Shown here piece by piece: positions 24,274 to 32,906 of a DNA stretch of 64,000 nucleotides; within the stretch, counting starts at the first letter, position 1, and every line of letters starts with the position of its first letter. The notes beneath the pieces are model-generated. The model worked only from the letters and a program-made list of their open reading frames with translations. It was not told the origin of the DNA and did no database searches. Source of the DNA: Petrotoga mexicana DSM 14811 (GTDB lineage: Bacteria; Thermotogota; Thermotogae; Petrotogales; Petrotogaceae). The stretch spans positions 124,001 to 188,000 of the forward strand of contig NZ_AZRN01000012.1 of assembly GCF_002895565.1 (NCBI RefSeq), read 5' to 3'. The position numbers were made by a program, and so were the translations under genes.

Positions 24274-26967
24274 CTACTTGAGAGTAGCCAGTAAAAACTC
24301 TATGCCTCTCCTTTTTATTCTGACATCGTTCAACTCTACAATTATATGTTCTATTTTTGAAGGATCCACACGTTCAATCTTAGATCTGTTATATAACGAG
24401 GATAACTCTAATTCTAGCGCCTTCCTCATTAATTTATACTTTTCAAAAAGCAATTCATACCTGTTAATACCTTGACTTTCTTTTATTTTCTTTTCTAAAT
24501 CTTTTATATGTTCTTTAAGATCTTTGGCTTCTCTTTCCATATTATTTATTATATCTATATCCGGTTTCGAAAGATCTTCAGAGATATCCCACGTAAATTT
24601 AGGATATACGATGTTAACTTTTGAGCCTTGATCATCAGAACAAATATTAAAAGATAGCTTAGGTATTTTTAAAGTTAATATCTCTTTTGGCTTGATTGTT
24701 CCATCGAATTCTTCTAATTCATTCTCTAATAAATCGGTTTTTATTGATTTTTGAGGTAATTTTATCTCTTTTTTCTTGTGAGTAGGATTAAAAAACCGTA
24801 GGGTTATCCCTTCTTTGTCTATTGAAGGTTTCATATTCACAAATTCTATGTTTTCATCCACTGAAGAATAGAATTTATGCACCACCCCGGCCTGGTTTTC
24901 TAAACCTGAATTATTACTATGTTTATAAAACAATAAAGGCGGATTGATAAAGGAATTTTTGTATTTCAAAAAATTATCTTTAGATGATATGCAAAAGGCG
25001 GCTTCAATTTTCATTTTTCTTTTTACTTCGGCTCCAGGAGTGTACATTACGGGACCGGCATCTCCAATTCTTCCTTTTACATTTTCAACAGAAAGCCAGC
25101 TTACAGATCTTAATAAAATTAAAGAAGCAGCTTTTTCTGCAGAAAACGCCCCGAACGGGGTCAAGGATGTCGTAGAATGTGTGGTATAACTATAAATTCC
25201 TTTGGCCATAAAGGCTGCAAAATGGTCATCCTTTTCTAATCCAGCGTAATCCTTCATAGAAAAAACGTTATTAAAAGAGATTTCTCTTGCAGCAACTAAA
25301 AACTTTTTCATTTCTTCTTCTGGTTCCTCATATTTTACTTCATATGGTCTTTTTACAGAATCAAAAGGTACACCTGCATTTATATCTCCATCTCCAATTA
25401 AAGATAAAAGTAATCCATAATCTGATCCTTTTCCCAAAGATTCAATTTCGATATTGATATAGGGCAATTCTGAAAATGTCAAATAAAGGGTGAAGTCAAC
25501 TTCGTTGCTGGTAAAATCAAGAGCTATTTTGGAATAATTATCTGACCGTGCTTTCAATCTCATTCTTGAGAAAGTTAAGTTCAACTCTTTATCAAATGCA
25601 GAAGAGTATTCATCACCCTTATCTTCTACCAAAACAGCTCTGATTAAATAATCGTTATTTTCCTTTTTAATTCTAAGCTTCCCGTTTTCAACCAATGCTT
25701 TGAAATGTTCGTTCTCCCAATGAAAACTATTTATTGGTTTTTCTAAATAACTTACTTTATACTTTTTTAAATGTACTTTTGATAAACTGCCTGATGGTGC
25801 AGAAAATCTATAAAGGGTTTCTTTATCTTCAAATAATACGGGTATTTCCTGAAGATTCAAGTTTAGACAAGTATAACCTAAAGGTAAAATCTGGCCTACC
25901 TTATCCAAAACTTTATTTAAAGTTGATTCAAAAATCTCTTTAATTTTATTGTATCTTTCTTCCATATCTTCATGAATCTGATCTACTCCTACTCCTCCTA
26001 TGCTGTCGTGGACTAGGTTCATTATTAAATATTCCCAAGCCTTTTGTATCTCTTTATCGTCTTCAGAATTGTCTGCGATAGCAATCAAGGGTTCTAATAC
26101 CTTAGAGAGCATATATTCAGAATGCCAATTCATAATTTTTAAATACTGCCTTGTTGATAAACTTCCTGGAAATACCGAAACAACGCTTCCATCCATGAGT
26201 TCACCCACGTATTCTCCTATTAAAGAAGGGTCTTCTTGTTTAAAATATCCTTGTATAAACTCATCTGGAAAAACCGTTTTTAATTCTCCATCAGTGGGAT
26301 CTTCTGGAACAGGGTCCAAGTCGTATCCGTTTAGTAAAGGGAGATAATTAGTTTTCGAATATTTTTTTAGCTTGTTAATTTCCAATTCCAATCTTTTTTC
26401 CATAACTTCTGGAAAATCTTTCAACCTCATGATATTCCTATAACTATCGAGTAAAAATATGCCGTGAATTTTGCTACCATCGGGGCTGCTCCAAGTAAAC
26501 CCGATTTTTGGAAATTTCACTTTTAACCCTCTCCAGAGGAAACAACCTTCTATTTCACATTTAGAATTAATTTGTGCAACTTGAGACGAAAAACCAAAAT
26601 TATCCAGTAACCAACCTATATTCATGACATTTCCATATTTTTTAGCCTCTTGTCTACCCAATATAATATTTCTAATTGAGCTTTCTTCAGATACTCTCCA
26701 ATCAATTTGTCCATAGTATGGGCCAAAGGCTATATTTTTAGAGTATTTTTTCAATTCGTTCTCTACTTTTTTTCTTTCTTCTCCTTGAAAATTACTTAAA
26801 TAATCTTTCACTATCAACATTTGTCCATCTAACACAAATTTGTATTCAGGATTATTATCAATTAACTCGAAGAGTTTTTGAAATAAACTAGGTAGCATTT
26901 TTTTTGTTATATCCGCCGGAGCGAACCATTCTCTATCCCAATGAGTGTGTGAAATGATGTAGTACAT
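24274..26967 (-). CDS. Glycoside hydrolase family 38 alpha-mannosidase
   Basis: 897 residues. GH38 enzymes are zinc-dependent retaining alpha-mannosidases. The N-terminus MYYIISHTHWDREWF gives the first zinc ligands (His, Asp), and IGWLLDNFGFSSQVAQI holds the predicted nucleophile Asp. A middle-domain His appears in VHDSIGGVGVDQIH, and a long beta-rich C-terminal half follows. There is no signal peptide, so it acts inside the cell on an imported mannoside. GGAGGCGAAGAG precedes the ATG. It lies 14 bases after two ABC permease genes. Mannosylglycerate hydrolase (MngB-like) activity is one option, since Petrotoga makes mannosylated solutes, but this is inference. Confidence 0.9.
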   Translation of the reverse strand: MYYIISHTHWDREWFAPADITKKMLPSLFQKLFELIDNNPEYKFVLDGQMLIVKDYLSNFQGEERKKVENELKKYSKNIAFGPYYGQIDWRVSEESSIRNIILGRQEAKKYGNVMNIGWLLDNFGFSSQVAQINSKCEIEGCFLWRGLKVKFPKIGFTWSSPDGSKIHGIFLLDSYRNIMRLKDFPEVMEKRLELEINKLKKYSKTNYLPLLNGYDLDPVPEDPTDGELKTVFPDEFIQGYFKQEDPSLIGEYVGELMDGSVVSVFPGSLSTRQYLKIMNWHSEYMLSKVLEPLIAIADNSEDDKEIQKAWEYLIMNLVHDSIGGVGVDQIHEDMEERYNKIKEIFESTLNKVLDKVGQILPLGYTCLNLNLQEIPVLFEDKETLYRFSAPSGSLSKVHLKKYKVSYLEKPINSFHWENEHFKALVENGKLRIKKENNDYLIRAVLVEDKGDEYSSAFDKELNLTFSRMRLKARSDNYSKIALDFTSNEVDFTLYLTFSELPYINIEIESLGKGSDYGLLLSLIGDGDINAGVPFDSVKRPYEVKYEEPEEEMKKFLVAAREISFNNVFSMKDYAGLEKDDHFAAFMAKGIYSYTTHSTTSLTPFGAFSAEKAASLILLRSVSWLSVENVKGRIGDAGPVMYTPGAEVKRKMKIEAAFCISSKDNFLKYKNSFINPPLLFYKHSNNSGLENQAGVVHKFYSSVDENIEFVNMKPSIDKEGITLRFFNPTHKKKEIKLPQKSIKTDLLENELEEFDGTIKPKEILTLKIPKLSFNICSDDQGSKVNIVYPKFTWDISEDLSKPDIDIINNMEREAKDLKEHIKDLEKKIKESQGINRYELLFEKYKLMRKALELELSSLYNRSKIERVDPSKIEHIIVELNDVRIKRRGIEFLLATLK

Positions 26968-26981
26968 CTCTTCGCCTCCAA

Positions 26982-27815
26982 TTATCCTTTAATTGAACCA
27001 GCCTGTATCCCTTGTAAGAGCTGTCTCTGAAAGAATATTATTATTATCAAAATTGGGATCATACCAATTACTATAGCGGCACTAAGTAAGCCCCAATCTA
27101 TACTGTAAAGTCCCAAAAACCTGTACATTGCAACTTGGAAAACAGTTTTACTGGGAGAACTTATTAAGATCATAGGTAAAACAAATTCATTCCATGCAAA
27201 TCTGAAAGTGAATATAAAAGATATACTTAAACCAGGCCAAGATAAAGGCATTATCACTTTAGTAAATCTTTGCATGGTAGTGGCACCATCAAGCGCCGCC
27301 GCCTCTTCTAAAGAAATAGGAATGGTATCAAAATGATTTTTGAGAATAAAAATATTCAAGGGTATGATTAAAACCTGATAAGCCAGGATTACTCCCGCAT
27401 ATGTATCTAGCAAACCCATCCTCTGAAATATCAAATAGAGCGGGATTGTGTTCATCGTAATAGGAATCATAAAAACTCCCATCACTGCAGCTAAAAGTTG
27501 CTTTTTCCCTCTGAATTTGTACCTTGAAAAGGAGAATGCTGCTAACGCAGAAATTATAACACATAGTAGAGTTGCTGGAACCGCTACTATAATACTATTC
27601 AGAAAGCTTCTCATCATTTGTTCATCTTGAAAAAGCAACTTGTAGTTTTCAAATGTAATTTCTTTAGGAATTAAAGTAGGAGGGAATGATCTTGCTTCCT
27701 CTGGTGTTTTTAGTGAAGTAACAAACACCCAAAATATGGGCATTATCGTATAAATAGCGAATATAACAAGAATAATAAATAATATAGCTCTAATTGTTTT
27801 ATTCTTTTTGGTCAT
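26982..27815 (-). CDS. Carbohydrate ABC transporter permease, MalG type
   Basis: 277 residues with six predicted transmembrane helices. The cytoplasmic EAA loop reads EEAAALDGATTMQRFTKVIMPLSWPG, which contacts the ATPase, and the N-terminus has the MalG-like pattern FWVFVTSLKTPEEARSFPPTLIPKEITFENY. It pairs with the preceding permease, whose stop it overlaps (ATGA at 27812-27815). No ATPase gene is in the operon, so a shared MsmK/UgpC-type ATPase elsewhere in the genome is probable. Confidence 0.9.
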   Translation of the reverse strand: MTKKNKTIRAILFIILVIFAIYTIMPIFWVFVTSLKTPEEARSFPPTLIPKEITFENYKLLFQDEQMMRSFLNSIIVAVPATLLCVIISALAAFSFSRYKFRGKKQLLAAVMGVFMIPITMNTIPLYLIFQRMGLLDTYAGVILAYQVLIIPLNIFILKNHFDTIPISLEEAAALDGATTMQRFTKVIMPLSWPGLSISFIFTFRFAWNEFVLPMILISSPSKTVFQVAMYRFLGLYSIDWGLLSAAIVIGMIPILIIIIFFQRQLLQGIQAGSIKG

Positions 27816-28681
27816 GCCTCCTCACCTCTCAATGCCCGTAGATAAAGGAAAGAAACTATCAAATTTATAATAAGTAGAACTAATCCTATTGTTGCACCAA
27901 TTGATAGATTACCTTGCTCAAAACCTTGTTTATACATATACAAAGATGCCGTTGTAGTAGACATTAAGGGACCTCCTCCCGTCAATACCAATTGAAGATC
28001 AAAAAGGTTTACACTCCACATAGAAGTAAGGATCAAATTTATCCCCAAAAAAGGTGTCAACAAAGGCAACGTTATATTGAAAAAACTTTGAAGTGGGTTA
28101 GCACCATCAATTTTTGCGGCCTCATACAAACTTCTATCGATTGTCAACAACGAGGATTCTTGAAAAAGTATAGAAAACGGTGTTCCAAACCATATGTTAG
28201 CTATCAATAAGGATATCAAGGCCATGTTTGGATCTGATATCCAATTAACAGGCTGCATTCCTAATCTCATGAGCATACCATTTATCAATCCAAAATAATC
28301 GTTGTACATCCACTGCCAAGAAAATCCAACGATAGTCGCTGACAAAAGCCAAGGAAGCATAAAAAGAACTCTAAAAAATTTAGTCCCCCAAACTCTTTCA
28401 ATTAAAATCCTCGCTATTAAAAATCCTATAAAAATTTGAAAAAATACCGATCCTAAAACAAAAAAGAGTGTAACTTTTAAAGATTGTAGGAAATATTCAT
28501 CTTGAAAAATTTTTACCCAGTTTTGGAGTCCAACAAAAGGCCAAACGTCATTTATATTAGTAGTTTTAACATCATTCAGCGATATAGTGATATTCCAAAA
28601 TACAGGAAAAATCATTAAAAAGAACATTATGGCCAAAGCAGGTAGTAACAATAAAAAAGGCATCCACTTTTTCTTTTGCAT
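27812..28681 (-). CDS. Carbohydrate ABC transporter permease, MalF/UgpA type
   Basis: 289 residues, six predicted transmembrane helices. The EAA motif is YEAAKIDGANPLQSFFNITLPLLTP. Short N-terminal form without the extra MalF helices, as in UgpA/LacF-type permeases. An almost ideal ribosome site GGAGGTGAT precedes the ATG. It is the second gene after the binding protein, separated from it by 91 bases containing a hairpin. Confidence 0.9.
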   Translation of the reverse strand: MQKKKWMPFLLLLPALAIMFFLMIFPVFWNITISLNDVKTTNINDVWPFVGLQNWVKIFQDEYFLQSLKVTLFFVLGSVFFQIFIGFLIARILIERVWGTKFFRVLFMLPWLLSATIVGFSWQWMYNDYFGLINGMLMRLGMQPVNWISDPNMALISLLIANIWFGTPFSILFQESSLLTIDRSLYEAAKIDGANPLQSFFNITLPLLTPFLGINLILTSMWSVNLFDLQLVLTGGGPLMSTTTASLYMYKQGFEQGNLSIGATIGLVLLIINLIVSFLYLRALRGEEA

Positions 28682-28713
28682 CGGTTCATCACCTCCGTCT
28701 TTTCTCTACTAAA

Positions 28714-28743
28714 AGCAGCCTCCTTTAAACAAGGAGGACTGCT
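28714..28743 (-). promoter_or_regulatory. Intercistronic hairpin after the binding-protein gene
   Basis: AGCAG plus CCTCCTT pairs with AAGGAGG plus CTGCT around a 5-nt loop, with one bulged A. It lies between the solute-binding protein and first permease genes. Such hairpins often protect the 3' end of the binding-protein message and lower expression of the downstream permeases; that role is inferred. Confidence 0.6.
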
Positions 28744-28772
28744 CTGTTAAATTTTTACTTTTCAAAATTTCC

Positions 28773-30038
28773 TTAGAAGATCAAAATTTCTTCAACCTTC
28801 TTTGAGGCATCTCTCAAGGCATCTTCTGGAGTTTTTACCCCATAATAGACTTCTTCTATTGCTATTCGCAATGCCTCGGCTATTTGTGGATATTCGGGAA
28901 TATTTGGTCTTCCCTTTCCTATTTCTACCGCCTTCATAAGATCTTCGAAGAAGGGTATCTCAGTTTCAAGAGTGGATTTGTAAGGATCTTGTTCGGCTAT
29001 GGTTTTTTGAGTGGGCAAGTAAACGTATTTAGCCAAAACAGGGGTCAAAATTTCTGGATCAAGCATGATAGTCATCAATTCCCAAGCTAACTCGGGATGT
29101 TCGGATGTTGAAGGAACAGCCAACAGCCAACCCCCCATCATCGTGGAACTTTTCATACCCTCTTCAGGAACTGGAAATCCTGGAATCATACCAATTTGAT
29201 CGAAATCAAATCCTTCAGGGAAGTTCCCTAACAGCCAACTTCCTTCGATCATTACAGCAAATCTCTTATCAGTAAATTCTTGGCCCCATTGATGTTGGAC
29301 TTGTGGCCTTATACCTGCTTCTACTTGATCTCTCAAGAAAGTTAGTGCCTTTGCACCTGCCTCGCTATAAAAAGCTGGGTAATACTCCCCATCTTTCTGT
29401 TCAAGAATTTCTCCACCATTCATCCATAGATATGGAAACCACATATCAGGCGAATGACTAGCACCTACTAAATGCATCGGTAATATACCCTTTTTCATAG
29501 TGACAGGAGCTAATTTCTTGTAGGCCTCTATGTATCCATCCCAAGTTTTCAGCATTTCGGGATCTACGTCTGCTTCTTCTAACAAATCTTTCCAATACCA
29601 AGTTACCCGTACGTCTGTCCAAGTCCAGATACTGTAAAACTTGCCATTAAATTTTGAACCTTCGACATTTGCAGGATAAAATTCATCAATCCTTCCCCAA
29701 GAGTTAACTTCTTTTGTAATATCTTTTAGGAAACCTGATTGTGCAAACTCTCCCAACCATATTTGATCGACTGAAACTAAGTCTCTTGGAGTTTTTCCAG
29801 CAGTTAAAGTGATAAGTTTAGACCTTGTATCATCATATGGGAGCACTTCGTATTCCATCGTGATGTCCATGTCGGGATGTCTTTTGTTTAACTCTTCTAA
29901 AGCCACTGGTATCAACTCATTCCACCTATCTGCAGGAGCGGCGAATGTTCCAGTTAAAACAACCTTTTCCACTGCTAAAGCCATGCTTGAAAAAATCATA
30001 ACAAACAACACAAAACTCACTAAAATCTTCCTACTCAT
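28773..30038 (-). CDS. Extracellular sugar-binding protein (family 1)
   Basis: 421 residues. A Sec signal peptide of about 22 residues is clear (MSRKILVSFVLFVMIFSSMALA, cleavage after ALA); no lipobox Cys is seen, so the protein may be periplasmic rather than lipid-anchored. The body follows the ABC sugar-binding fold, with W-rich ligand-site segments such as WTWTDVRVTWYWKDLL and GGWLLAVPSTSEHPELAWEL near the hinge. It delivers the substrate of the two downstream permeases. GAGGAGGGATC precedes the ATG, 12 bases after the regulator gene. Confidence 0.92.
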   Translation of the reverse strand: MSRKILVSFVLFVMIFSSMALAVEKVVLTGTFAAPADRWNELIPVALEELNKRHPDMDITMEYEVLPYDDTRSKLITLTAGKTPRDLVSVDQIWLGEFAQSGFLKDITKEVNSWGRIDEFYPANVEGSKFNGKFYSIWTWTDVRVTWYWKDLLEEADVDPEMLKTWDGYIEAYKKLAPVTMKKGILPMHLVGASHSPDMWFPYLWMNGGEILEQKDGEYYPAFYSEAGAKALTFLRDQVEAGIRPQVQHQWGQEFTDKRFAVMIEGSWLLGNFPEGFDFDQIGMIPGFPVPEEGMKSSTMMGGWLLAVPSTSEHPELAWELMTIMLDPEILTPVLAKYVYLPTQKTIAEQDPYKSTLETEIPFFEDLMKAVEIGKGRPNIPEYPQIAEALRIAIEEVYYGVKTPEDALRDASKKVEEILIF

Positions 30039-30050
30039 CTTGATCCCTCC

Positions 30051-31121
30051 TCACTTGATTTTTTGCCCAGTTGAATCTCGCCATACTAGTTCAACAGGCA
30101 AAGTAATTTTGAAATTCTCGCTTTTATTTTCACCTTCGATGATTGAAGCTAAGTATTTTGCCGCAACCTCACCCATATTTCGTAAAGGTTGCCTTACAGT
30201 GGTAAGATTTGGGAATATACTTTGCGCTATTGGTCTATCATCAAATCCATATAATTTCACTTTTTCAGGTACCGAAAGACCTCTTACTTGCAACGCTGTC
30301 AAAGTACTTACGGCTACAATATCGTTACAACAAAATATAGTATCCACATGGTACTTCAAACATTTGTCTATAGCCCTGTCCATCTCATTTTTCCCAACTA
30401 TTTCGCTATAAACGGGAATATTATGCTCTTTACATGCATCGGACATTCCGTTATATCTTTCTTTCACGGAGCTAATAGAAAAATCTTCTTCAGAGAAAAA
30501 CATGGTAGATTTTACTGTTGAATTTTGAATAAGCTCTTTTGTCAAGTGATATGCACCTAAGTAATTATCAGATTGAACAAGTGGTTTCCTAATATCGTTA
30601 ACTGTTTTATCTACAAAAACCATAGGAACCTCTTTTTTTAATAACCTTTTGAAAATTTCATCTTCTACCAATTCTTTTGTGGGAAGGATTATATATCCTT
30701 TTGGATTAGAAGAGAGAATATATTTCATTTTTAATTTCGTTATAGTGGAATTAGAATCTATGAACTGAACGAAAGGTTCGTATTCTGTGTTGTGATAAGC
30801 CTTCTCAATCCCCGCCAATATTTCAAAAGATAAATATTCATGTGAAATAGGAAGAACAACACCTATTTTGTGTTTTTCTTGCATAGAACTTGTAGATAAC
30901 CCTTTTATAGGAGAGACAAACGTTCCCAAACCTTGAATTCGATAAAGGTAACCTTCAAAAACTAATTTATCTAGTGCTTTTCTGACAGTTTCTCTACTTA
31001 CTTTAAATTCTTTGGCTAACGCCTTTTCGGATGGTATCTGTTCATCAGGTTTATATGTTCCGTTTTCTATATTTGCTATCAAAAATTCCTTTATTTTTTC
31101 GTATTTTGGTTTGTTATTCAT
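30051..31121 (-). CDS. GntR-type transcription regulator with sugar-binding domain (AraR-like)
   Basis: 356 residues. The N-terminal 70 residues are a GntR winged helix (ENGTYKPDEQIPSEKALAKEFKVSRETVRKALDKL). The rest is a LacI-type periplasmic-binding-protein fold (KIGVVLPISHEYLSFEILAGIEKA ... TIFCCNDIVAVSTLTALQVRG ... LTTVRQPLRNMGEVAAKYL). This is the AraR architecture, in which the sugar releases DNA. It is the first gene of the binding protein-permease-mannosidase operon, and palindromic sites lie just upstream at 31136-31158, so it probably represses its own operon until the sugar is present. Confidence 0.9.
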   Translation of the reverse strand: MNNKPKYEKIKEFLIANIENGTYKPDEQIPSEKALAKEFKVSRETVRKALDKLVFEGYLYRIQGLGTFVSPIKGLSTSSMQEKHKIGVVLPISHEYLSFEILAGIEKAYHNTEYEPFVQFIDSNSTITKLKMKYILSSNPKGYIILPTKELVEDEIFKRLLKKEVPMVFVDKTVNDIRKPLVQSDNYLGAYHLTKELIQNSTVKSTMFFSEEDFSISSVKERYNGMSDACKEHNIPVYSEIVGKNEMDRAIDKCLKYHVDTIFCCNDIVAVSTLTALQVRGLSVPEKVKLYGFDDRPIAQSIFPNLTTVRQPLRNMGEVAAKYLASIIEGENKSENFKITLPVELVWRDSTGQKIK

Positions 31122-31135
31122 ATTCTTTCACTCCT

Positions 31136-31158
31136 TATGTACATACATGTCTAGACAT
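31136..31158 (-). promoter_or_regulatory. Palindromic operators of the GntR-type regulator
   Basis: Two palindromes lie side by side: ATGTCTAGACAT (31147-31158, perfect 12-mer) and TATGTACATA (31136-31145). The first is immediately downstream of the minus-strand -10 box at 31159-31164, the second borders the ribosome site. GTNTAGAC/GTAC-centred palindromes suit a GntR/AraR dimer, and the position would block transcription. Confidence 0.65.
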
Positions 31159-31186
31159 ATTATACCAATACATTTTAAATAAACAA
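31159..31186 (-). promoter_or_regulatory. Promoter of the regulator/ABC/mannosidase operon
   Basis: On the minus strand TATAAT occupies 31159-31164. A weak -35 (TTGTTT, 31181-31186) is 16 bases upstream. The operator palindromes follow on the transcribed side. No other promoter is seen between the following six genes. Confidence 0.6.
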
Positions 31187-31686
31187 AATCCGATTAACGG
31201 CAACTAAATCCATTTAAGGGTAATTATTTTCGATTATATGGACTTATCTCCATTTTTTAAAGAATTTGAAGAATTTATTAAATAATAGTATAATTAAAAA
31301 AACTGATAAACTTTGGGGCAGTTTGCGAGTCCAAAAAATCAAGGGTTTTCCTTATGGGTAGTAGCGAGGCAAATCCTTACCACTCCTTTTCCTTATGGGT
31401 GGGCAGCGAAGCAAATCCTTACCACTCCTTTTCTTTATGGGTGGGCAGCGAAGCAAATCCTTACCACCTCTTTTCCTTATGGGTGGGCAGCGGGGCGAAG
31501 GGGCGCTATATACAATATTTTAGAAATAAGATTTTGAACTTAAAAGGGTCACAGGGCGAAGCCCTCCCATCTACCCTGCTTGGGACCGCAGGTCCCTTTC
31601 TTAAAAGTCTGCACAGAAGATGTCCTATATACAATGTTTTAGAGTTCCTAAGGCCAAAAAATAAAAAAGATTGAGGAGGAAATATT
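31187..31686. other. Intergenic region with tandem and composite repeats
   Basis: This 500-base gap separates the divergent regulator and dipeptidase genes. It starts AT-rich (31187-31310), then carries four tandem repeat units (31350-31508) and a second GC-rich block (about 31545-31600: GGGCGAAGCCCTCCC, CTACCCTGCTTGGGACCGC). It ends with TATATACAATGTTTTAGAG before the dipeptidase ribosome site. A reading frame through the tandem units gives a 14-residue repeat, but I consider it an artefact of the 42-base period. Confidence 0.7.
31350..31508 (+). repeat. Tandem array of the GC-rich repeat, copy C (four units of about 42 bp)
   Basis: Units start at 31350 (41 bp), 31391 (42 bp), 31433 (42 bp) and 31475. 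Each begins CYTTATGGGT; units 1-3 continue GCGAAGCAAATCCTTACCAC or nearly so. The last unit switches to GCGGGGCGAAGGGGCGCTA, the core also found at 8082, 22123 and 59722. Units 2 and 3 differ at only about four positions, so the expansion is recent. Confidence 0.9.
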
Positions 31687-32733
31687 TTGATTAACTTCAA
31701 AGAACAAGCTCATAAAATCTTAGAAGAAAATCTTGTAATCGATGCACATTTCGATTTACTAATGGATGTAGCAAATCAAAGAAAATTTGGAATCCATAAA
31801 GTGATAGAAACCGATCATCTCGACAATTTTCGCAAAGGCGGACTAAATGCCGTAATTTCCTCTTTGTTTATCGAAAGTTTTTTAACCCCTGAAATCTCAT
31901 TAAGAGAGGCTTTAGACCAAATCAGCTCATTTTACCAGGAATTAGAAGAATCAAGCGATTATTTAATGTTATGTAAATCATACGAAGATATAATTAAAGC
32001 AAAAGAAAGTAATAAAATCGGAATATTTTTATCTTTTGAGGGTGTTGAACCCTTATACAACGATTTAGATTTACTCGATATCTTTTATCGTTTAGGTGTA
32101 AGATTTGTTGGACTGACTTGGAGTAGAAGAAACTATGCTGGTGATGGAAGTAAGTTTTTACCGCCAGACCCAACGAAAAATTCAAATGGTTTATCTGATT
32201 TTGGAATAGATTTAGTTAAAAAAGCTCAAAGTTTAGGTATGATAATAGATGTTAGCCATTTGAATGATAAAGGATTTTGGCAAGTTATTGAGCTTACTAA
32301 AGGACCTATAATAGCTTCCCATTCTAATTGTAGAAAGATAGTAAACTTAGAAAGAAATCTCTCTGATTCACAGATAAAAGCGATAGCAGATACCGACGGT
32401 GTAATAGGAATAAACGCCTTTAATAAAATCGTCGCCAAGGATTCGGAAAAAGCCAACGTTGACGATTTAGTTAAACATATAGATCACATTGTAAATTTAG
32501 TTGGAATCGAGTATGTAGGTTTAGGATTTGATTTCTGTGAGCATTTAAAAAAATTTAACCCCCAGTTTGTTAACGAACTTAATCCATCTCCATCTTTTCA
32601 AGTTTTAGATAACCATTCAAATATTGTGTTACTCGTTGAGAAATTACTGCAAAGGGGATATGGTGAAGAAAACATAAAAAAGATCTTGGGAGAAAATTTT
32701 TCAAGGGTGTATAAAAAGGTACTAATTGATTAG
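31687..32733 (+). CDS. Membrane dipeptidase (peptidase family M19)
   Basis: 348 residues of the renal dipeptidase family, zinc enzymes that split dipeptides. Metal ligands appear as His and Asp in VIDAHFDLLMDVA, Glu in LSFEGVEPLYNDLDLL, and His residues in IIDVSHLNDKGFW and PIIASHSNCRKI. No signal peptide is evident, so it is probably cytosolic. The start is TTG with GAGGAGG seven bases upstream. A decayed copy of its 5' coding end lies at 41035-41082, on the other side of the defence island. Confidence 0.9.
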   Translation: MINFKEQAHKILEENLVIDAHFDLLMDVANQRKFGIHKVIETDHLDNFRKGGLNAVISSLFIESFLTPEISLREALDQISSFYQELEESSDYLMLCKSYEDIIKAKESNKIGIFLSFEGVEPLYNDLDLLDIFYRLGVRFVGLTWSRRNYAGDGSKFLPPDPTKNSNGLSDFGIDLVKKAQSLGMIIDVSHLNDKGFWQVIELTKGPIIASHSNCRKIVNLERNLSDSQIKAIADTDGVIGINAFNKIVAKDSEKANVDDLVKHIDHIVNLVGIEYVGLGFDFCEHLKKFNPQFVNELNPSPSFQVLDNHSNIVLLVEKLLQRGYGEENIKKILGENFSRVYKKVLID

Positions 32734-32906
32734 AAATTTTAACTTAGTAAATCGGAAAAAATTTGGTAAAATAAGAAAGAGAGAAAGAAGATAAAAGAAT
32801 TAACAGATTAAAGCTATTCTTAACACAAGGGAATCATTTATTAATTGTGGTTGAGCTTGAAAAATCAGAAAAAAGACCGTCAAAGTGTAGTATCGAGGTG
32901 AAAAAA

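Noticed and set aside
31350-31508. Possible CRISPR array
   Set aside because: Units are head-to-tail copies without unique spacers of constant size, and no cas genes are present in the window.
31313-31674. Two overlapping reading frames with a repeated 14-residue unit
   Set aside because: They are produced by the 42-bp tandem DNA repeat; no convincing ribosome site and no protein-like composition.
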